A stretch of 64,000 bases of DNA from Nautilus pompilius (taxonomy: Eukaryota > Mollusca > Cephalopoda > Nautilida > Nautilidae): contig JACATO010000629.1 in NCBI GenBank assembly GCA_018389105.1, positions 248,001 to 312,000 on the forward strand. Reading direction: 5' to 3'. A program made the translations under genes and the position numbers. Numbering within the stretch: the stretch's first letter is position 1; each line of letters opens with the position of its first letter. Below, piece after piece: positions 50,501-59,500 of this stretch. Under the pieces are notes generated by a model. It made no database searches and had not been told where the DNA came from. It worked only from the letters and a program-made list of their open reading frames with translations.

Positions 50501-53500
50501 AGCCCTGGGATTTGCTAAAATGCTGAAGAAGGTAACAAGCTTTCAAATCTTGTGACACATTTCATTTGTTTACTTCTCAAATGATAATATATAATTACCA
50601 AAATCAACAAACAAAGTCACCAGGGAACTGACAAGTTTCCCATCATGCTGCATATATTTAAAAACAACAGTTTACAATTAAAGAGTAGTAGTGGAGTTGT
50701 TCTTATAGGTTTGTATTAGCAGATCTATGGTGCGTGTGTGTGTGTGGTGTATTGTCTCCCTTTCATATATATATAATATACAGGCTGTCCCAAAAAGATT
50801 TAAACTGTTTTTTTTTCTATAGCCTAGTAAACACAGACATATGGCTATATAGAATTTCTGCTTTATACATTAGACACCAAACACATTGCACTACGGTGAA
50901 TGTTCAAAATGTCCATCATTGGCATTGCAGAATCTAACAGCAAAGTGAAATGCAGCAGCGTGAGTTTATAGACAGCAGCTGCTGGTCCTGTGGTGTGCAC
51001 TTTGTTCTTCAACACCACGAGAAATTTAGCAATGAATTGTCAATACAAGACAAAAAACAGCACTCACTCTACACTGTTTATTAGTTTTAGAAGTCTAATT
51101 ACCTATGTCCACAACCAATCATTGTTGTTAATTGTAATTTGTTCTTTTACAGTTCACCTTTGTGTTTTAAATTTGTAAATCATACACCAGTAATAATTGA
51201 CTGCTCATTATAGCTGCAGCTCTGGTCAGGTGTTTTACTTTTTCATGCAACTAAATTTATAAAAGTGGGGAAAGCCCCAGCAGTGACAAGTAAAGTATAA
51301 CAGGGTATGTATCTCTATGCTCCCACCCTTGTAGCTATGCATCGATGGTAGCATATGAAAGTATATATGCAGATTGTGTGGACACCCTACAAGAGGTGGG
51401 GTTACTACACCTTAGTTCAGTGATTTTCAACCTTTTCCATCCCATGGCACAGTGAGCCAGTCACTAAAATGGTCGAGGCGCACCATCAGTATTTAAGGAT
51501 AGATTTGATCATTTAAAAGAAAATGAATGATAATAATGTGTTCATAAGTTAAACAAACTACTACTTTATTAATTTTATTGCCAAAAGTATATTGTTGATC
51601 AGGGTTTTCAAAAGATTTTGAAAGTTTTGTGCATATTTGTTATTACTACACATTGAAACAAGATGTCATTGAAAAAGCAGCCTTTCATTAAAAAGTAATA
51701 TGAAATTTTCAGATATAGATTGTATTCAAATACAAACATGAGTAAAAATAAAAGGCCTTTGCTTTCATAAAAATATCAGTGGGAAACCTGTGCTTGGTCT
51801 TGTGTCATGATGTTCCTTGACCGAGGTCAGCTGGCTGACAAGCATACCCTCAAGTCGTCCTCCAGTATTTGAAGCCGTGACCTGTTCTTGCTTTTCATTG
51901 TGTTCATAGCAGAGAAGCCAACCTCACACAGATACGATGTTGAGAAAGGAAGTGCTTCAGTTGCCTTCTTTGTAATGTTGGGGCATTTCTCTCGAAGGGA
52001 CAACCAGAATGAAGTCATATCTGTTGATAGGTGCTTCAGTATCAGTCCTCTGTCATTTCTGATTTCCGTCAGCTCATCCTCTTCAGCAACAGTTAACTCT
52101 GCTGACTCGCAAACACTTACCACAAACGGATCTCTCACCCAGTCCAAGGAAGATACATCAAGTGATGGGAAATATTTTTAAATGTTTTTACTCAGTAGCG
52201 ACAAACTTTGTAGAATTAAACTGACAAGATTTTTGTCCAGTCTGCAACCTTTTGTCAGTTCAAACATCTCTTCTTTTTATTCTGCCCCCCCCACAATGTT
52301 AGTTTTTCCTTAAAAGAGCTAACTTTGTCAGTACAAGTCAGAATATTTTCATTCCCTGCATACTCTCTTAAGAGTGTTCAAGGCTTGGAATATATCAGCC
52401 AGGAATGCAACTTCATTGTACCAGGTTTCATTACTAAGCAGGTCAGCCAGCTCACACTCTTCTGATATCAAAAATATAAGAACCTCCTCCTTTAGTTCAT
52501 AAAACCTTGAAAGCACCCACCCTCAAGATAACCACTTCAATTGTGTGCGCAGTAGAAGTTGTGTGTGAGCAGATTCCATGGCAGAATGCTGTGTTGAAAG
52601 CAATCTTGATTTTAATTGCCTATTTCTGATATAGTTAACTATTTTGATCATCTCATCTAATACTTTCTGGAGCTCGGGCACTACTCATTTTGAAACGAGG
52701 GTCTCTCTGTGCAGGAAACTGTGTGAAAACAATGCCAGGGTTCTTTTGTTTGGACAATGTGATGAATCTTTTTAGGCTTCTGAGACAGAGGGGGCACCAT
52801 CCGTGCAGATGCTTATGCATGATTTCCACGATAAATCATAAGAACTGAAATAGCTGTCGACAACCTCAAAAATGTCTTGGCCTCTTGTTGTTTCTGGAAG
52901 TGGCTTGCAAAATAAAAATTGTTCAGTTATGTCTTTATTACAAACAAACCTGATGAATGGTAAGAGTTGAGCTTTTCCAATGATGTCAGTTGACTCGTCC
53001 AACTGGATAGCAAAACGTTTGGTGGCTTTAATGCTAGCTGTCACTTGTGACTTGATATCTTGAGACATATCAGATATATGACGACTAATGGTGTTATCTG
53101 ACATGGGGATTTTCAAAATCTCCTCTTCATATTTTTCACCAAACATGATATTTACAATTTTACAGCATGCTGGTAATATTACTGACTCTGCAGTTGTATG
53201 TGATTTTATCTTTTTTGCAATGATTTCTGCAACAGCGTAACTTGCTTCTTGAGCTTTGTCAGAAATAGTTGCGATTCTGATCAATTGTTGAGACTGTGAT
53301 CAGCTATAAGCCTTTTAAAATATTCAATAGATTTCTCGCATAAATGTGAGTGCTTTGTGTGAAGGTGTCTTTTCAGCTTAGTTGGAGCCATAGCTTGGTT
53401 TGCCAGCTTCTCGCCACAAACAACACACTTAGGATGTGGTTCTTCTTCTCCAGATGAAATGAATCCGAAAGACAAATAGTCTTCTTTATACTGGCGCACA

Positions 53501-56500
53501 AATGATTTAGAAGTAACACTGCTGGTCCTGTGTGTCTTACTACCAGAACTGGTGCCAGCCACACTTGGTTCATTGTCATCATTTTCTAACTTGCGTTTCT
53601 TAATAATAAATCTATCCTTGTCTAATAAGTCCTGGAAAAAAGAAATGACTATGAATATTTGTTAAGAAATAACAAAATAGATTAAAAAATGCATTAACAT
53701 GAGAAACAAATATGAATAAACCAAAAATAAATATACACTACACAAGAAACATTACAAATACTGGAAATCAACTGGCAACAGATCAAACATGCTGTGTGTA
53801 TGTAATGGAGGTTTTGGCCGCTGCGCCTCACCAGATCCAAACAGCTGATTGAAAGTGACCCTTTGCAGCTTCACAACACAGATAATGTCAACTGAGGGTT
53901 GAGGCTATTACACCCCCATGCAGTATTCGCAGTAGGAAAAACATAGCCACACAATTATAAAAAGTATCCTAAATTTATTCATCTTTTTCCCTTCATAAAA
54001 TACTGTATATACACAGGCAACTGTGGTTATAATAATTTTAAAAAGGGCTAGGCAGTCGTGTGATAATTCTCATATTCTCATGCATCTTATGGCTGGCAGT
54101 GGAGACTGGCGGTTCTACACTACGGAATTCAGGAGAGAATTTAAAACTGCCATTTGGGCCTTTAATGAACAACACATTTATTTATTTATTGCATCATTGA
54201 AACAAAAGGGAGTTTAATGCCCTCCATAAAAGTACCAGTAACATTGGAACATTTTCAAATGTTATTTTTGTGTCCATACTGGGATCACTGTCCCACGACC
54301 CTTGTTTGAGGAAGGATCCACCCCCCTCAAAACTCCCGCAGGGCACACCTACGGGTGCTTTGTGAAACATTGGTTGAAAATCACTGCCTTAGTTTATCAA
54401 CCGAAAAACAACACAGATGCTAAAAGGTGTGCTGTAGAGATGGGGGGGGTGCCTTGTGTTTTGCTTGTTGGTTGTTGTTTTTTTTTTTTGCTTTTTCGTT
54501 TATACAGAATTTGGTGACAAATTTTTTTTAAAAAAATTAAAATTAAAAAATGTGAAAGTAATATGATTTAACTGGAGAAGAGTTCTCTTGTCCAGGTGAG
54601 ATGTGCTGTGGAGCAAACTCCTTATAGATACGTCAGGTAATTTAGCCTTCTGATGTGTCCAGCATTATAAAAGTGGACAACATTCAGTGTCTCCGGAAGT
54701 GGAATATAATCTTTAAATTGAAAAAGGAAACCAATTCTTTTACGTTTGAAAAAAAAAACTTGTTTAATGATGGGAACAAAGCATCACAAAGCTTTTTTTT
54801 AAAAATTTATATACGTTCTTAATATGTTGGAAAACCATTTGAATGCAATATTTTGTAGTGCTTGGCCATAATAATTTGATATTTGTTATTACAATCTATT
54901 AGTTTTTTTTTTTGCAGAAAATGGCAATTTGCCATTCTATCAATGAGATTTTGTTTTTGTTACATCCTGGACCAGGTTTTCCCCTTATTAGTGTGTCCTT
55001 ATTTAGGTCACTTTCAGCTGATGATCCAGATCCCACAGGTGCTTGATCAGATGTATATCAGGTTTTTAGAGTAATCAGGGAACTAGTTGAATATCTCTAC
55101 TTCTCTTTTAGATTTTGGTCATACAAGATGTATGGCATGACATGTAGTACCATTTTTCTGAAGATCATGAGCATTGCATCTCACTCAGTTTGCCTTGTTG
55201 TTACAATGATAGTTGCATCTTTGAAATGGCAGTATACCAGCAAAATTTATAAATCTTTCAACAGAAACCAATTCAGAAGTTCTTTCGTAGTGTTTTATTC
55301 CTTTTTGACAGAAAGGATTTCTTACATGCTACTCATCTTCTGTAGTCACGTCAGCAGAAATAAACTTGGACTATTTTTAGGCTCATTTCAGTTGCATAGG
55401 CAATGTCAGCAAGTGCAAACATGGCATGTAGTGGTCTGTTCTTGTTATAATGTGACTGTTGAAGGTTTTCCTAGTCACTTTGCCACAGCAATGACACTTG
55501 CCTTAGTGAACGTTTGTCAGTCTGTCATTGACTCTGCTCACATTGAATGGCCTATAATACAACCTTCGCACACTGGTCTTCTATCCATCTAGATGTCCAA
55601 CATATACGTAATCACATCTGAAATATGCAAATATATACATAATTATATTTAGGTATGTAAATTCAGTCATACATTCATATATTGGAGTGGTGAACTTAAT
55701 ATGGCAGGGCACTTAGTTACAAAGAACACTTTTTGTTATATTACTTTGCTTTTTAATTTTCTTATTAGATGTATAAATGATGATATTTAAGTTTACCTTA
55801 CCTATCACCAAGACCACTTTGCCATTCCTTGCTGGTTGATTTTTACATGGAGCCAGGCAGGTTAAGCTAAGAAATTTTGTATTGTATTTACATGTGATGA
55901 TGATAATCTTTGCATCTGAAAAACAAAATTTTAAAAATAAATTTTTATAAATAGCTTTACTTATTTCACGTAAATTTAGGATATTGAACAATTTCTAGAA
56001 ACAGTCTCAAGATATGAAAACAATTGCTGTCGAATATAATTAGTACATCAAGGTAGATCAGATCTGTAGATCCTATTTTCTTTTAACAGCTTGCACTTCA
56101 TTGCATCCACATGCTTGTGCCAAGAAAAGAAAGATGAAACGTTGTTCTGCAGGTTTCTTCATTCTCATGAAAATTTCTTAACAGAGAAACCAGATATTAA
56201 TACTGACATCTAGTATAGGGAGTAGCCCTCAAGCAGTTGTGGAGTGAAATAGGCCAGCCTTGATGATCCATTTATACAGGAGAAAGCCAGGTAGGAGCTT
56301 GGAAAATGATCTGAGTGATGATAATGAATTTCTGCAACTATCAGGTCCTTACCTTTAAGACATGGTTCTTTAGTTCATTGCAAGATGTCATTTGTGAAAT
56401 CTTCATGGTAAAATGTTTTTGCAGAACTTGATCTGGTTCATTCCTGGGACCAAAACTTGCATTCTATCAGGAAAATTTTTTTGAAGTAAAGTTTGAATAT

Positions 56501-59500
56501 CCACCTGTTGAGATAAATGAGATCTTGTGAGCAAACAGGGATCATGAAAGTTATTCTTCATCTACAGACTTGACTTAAAATAACCAACAGAGAGAGAACA
56601 AATATTTACCTACTTAACTCTTTCAAATGAGTAATTGTATTCAAAAGACAGCAATGGATCCAGATCCATACTTTTATTATATGGTGAGACAAACTGTAAA
56701 CAGTGGTTAGTTTTTTCCTTTATTCCTGCTTTTGTGCTACTGTGTATAATATTGAGAATTTAAGTGTGTATTTGCTGTACATTGGTGTGTGAGATAGCTA
56801 CAGTGTCTCTAGCTTTCTTCTTTTACTACACAAGGCACTAAAATGGATACCCCTTATTTCTGCAGGATCTCGAAATTGCTGCAAGTTTTAAAATTGCTGG
56901 GACCACTGAGGAGTTGCTCAAAAAATTAAAAGCAACTGGCCACACAAGAGTGAGTGCAAAACATTGGTAATCTTATTCCTTTTTGAAAATTCTTGTAGAA
57001 ATAATTGCTCTCTTTTAGGGAATGCTCCAGTCTAAAATTCCAACCAAACTTTGAAGAAAGTTATAGCACCTCTTTGATATTCTACCCAAGATAAATAATT
57101 TACATCTTTTTATTTGCATGTTTGCCAAGGTAACCTTGGCCATGTGAAAACTCTTGCACAGTTTCCTCCTTAACTCTTCAGCCAAAACCTACAGACTTTC
57201 AGAATGCTTTCCAAATTTCAAGGCACTAGGGGGGGAAACAAGAAAGTGATGGGTGACAGTAGCTGACAAACATTTTAAAATATTTTATTTGCAAAAGTGT
57301 ACTAGAAAATAGATAGACATATGATTACTGAATCCTACACTTATGTTTACTGCTGAAGCAAAGTGTACTTTCTGAGGATGCCCACTTGCTTTGGATTCAT
57401 CCCCAGATGACCCATTATGATTTAAAACAAACAAACAAACAAAAAAATTTTTTTTTTTCTGCTTATTTAGTTGAGTTTTAAATGCAAGACCCATTTTGAT
57501 TTTGGGAAAACAACTTAGGCTGTATTTCATATTGTGCAGTTATATAACAGTATGATGGGAGACAACTGCGGTGCTTTTGTTTTTGCCCAAATAGCTTGAG
57601 AGAAACTGAATAATCATTATAGTGTGAGAATTGAGGGTTGAACAGTATCTCTTAAATCTCTCTCATACACAAGCATACTAGAGATATTCAAATAAAACTT
57701 GTCTGAAATAGTATAGCTATAAAAGAAACCAATCCCTGGGTTTCATTTTGAACATCTCTCCCTAGTACACAGTCTGTTATTGTCATTCGTCATTGTTTTT
57801 GTTTTATTTTTGCATTGTTCTAATTTTGTATAACATCATCCTTGTAACTAAATTAAACTTCATTATGTAAGTGTAACTAATTTAGCAAACATTGCTGGTG
57901 ATCAAGTAACATTATAGCAAACAACTTGTCCTTTAATTCTTTTTTTATTTTTTGAAACTTTAAATACCTAATAATATTTTTAAAAAGCACTGGCTTCTGT
58001 TTGTTTATTTCTTTGAAGTTTTTTATTAATAGGATTATAGGATGATTTTGATCATGTAACATTTAATATATATTGTGAAAGCTTTGTCAATAACAGTAAT
58101 TTGCCTCATGGCATTTGTTTGTGCACTTTGCAGGACTGAACTAAGGACATGCTAATGAATCTTCTTGTTTCACAGGTCATAGCCCCTTTAAGTTCTGGTT
58201 ATTTGATGTTCATTTCTGAAAAAATCATGGACCACAGGGACATGATTCTTCAGCTCCTGAATGTGACTTGTGGAAAGGAGGACAACTCTAACACAAACCC
58301 AGATAGCACTGCCACTGAAAACTGCAAGGATATTGGTTACCTGTTGATGGTGCGCTGCGAAGGTGGTATTGACCATGTTCAAGAATGTCCAGTATGGACA
58401 GGATCTATAGTCCAGGTTGAACCTACAGCAGAGACAGCTATAGCTTTGTCACACATCGAGGTATGCCAACCACTTTAAAGGAACTTAAAAACAAAGTTTT
58501 TTGTTCAGAATTTGGCAAGAATTTCAAGTTGATTATAATGGAAGATAGTAATTAGTGGAAATAATTAGTTACAATTATTTCAGTCATGGGGATGTAAAAA
58601 TACATAATTAAGAACTGCACTTAATTTTTAAAAAAAGAAGTTTTACAAATGTAGGTTAACCCTCCTATTATGTTGAGATTGTGTTTTGGGTCATGATGTT
58701 TGTATACAAGATCAGTTTAACTAAACATGTCAGTTGTGTATTTTTTGTTATGTATTTTTGTTCCTAAACTAGGTAAAATCACAAAATATCATAGAATTTT
58801 TAAAAAAAAATCTGTTGGGGTGAAGATAATAGAGTTAAAAATGTGTACAGAATTCATGACATCTTTAAATGGACAGAGAGACTACAATGAACATTTCTTC
58901 TTTTTTTTTTGATCTTGTAACAGGTGAAATGTGATCAGCTTGTGCCTATTATTGATTTGAACACATCATGGATTAGTCTGGAATGAAGAAGAGCTGTTTA
59001 ATGTATAATTTAAGTAAACACAGCTACATTAAACACTGTTCAAGAGTAACACTATACTTGTTGCAGGTGGATGGCCTGATGCTGGTTGTGACACTGTCAT
59101 CTCAACTAAGCACCATGAGGATAGAGTTTGAAAATGTGATGGGGGACACAGTTCAAGTACTGAGCGAGCAGACGTCATGTCATCAAGCTATATCGGAATC
59201 CCTTGTAGAACTTAAGGTAACAATACTCTCTAATAACTATAATAAATACACACAACAGTCTTAAAAGAAGTGATTCAGAAGCTTTTTCTATAGTGTAACT
59301 TTGTAATTAATTTTCATGCAGTCATAAAATCTGCTCATTATTTTGATAACTGGTCTCATGCTCATATGAGGTTCCCAGGTTTCTTACAGATCAAGGGTTA
59401 TTGGGGCCTCCCAATATCTTGTATTGATAACTGGCATCAATGTGTTATCAATCCGGTTAAACTTTAAGTGTTTATGGGATGTTCTGCTGTGAACGTTCAA

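Noticed and set aside
55128-55592. 154-codon plus-strand open frame in the MAP3K4 intron
   Set aside because: Hydrophobic, no recognisable domain, no splice consistency with MAP3K4; likely chance or an unrecognised transposon remnant.
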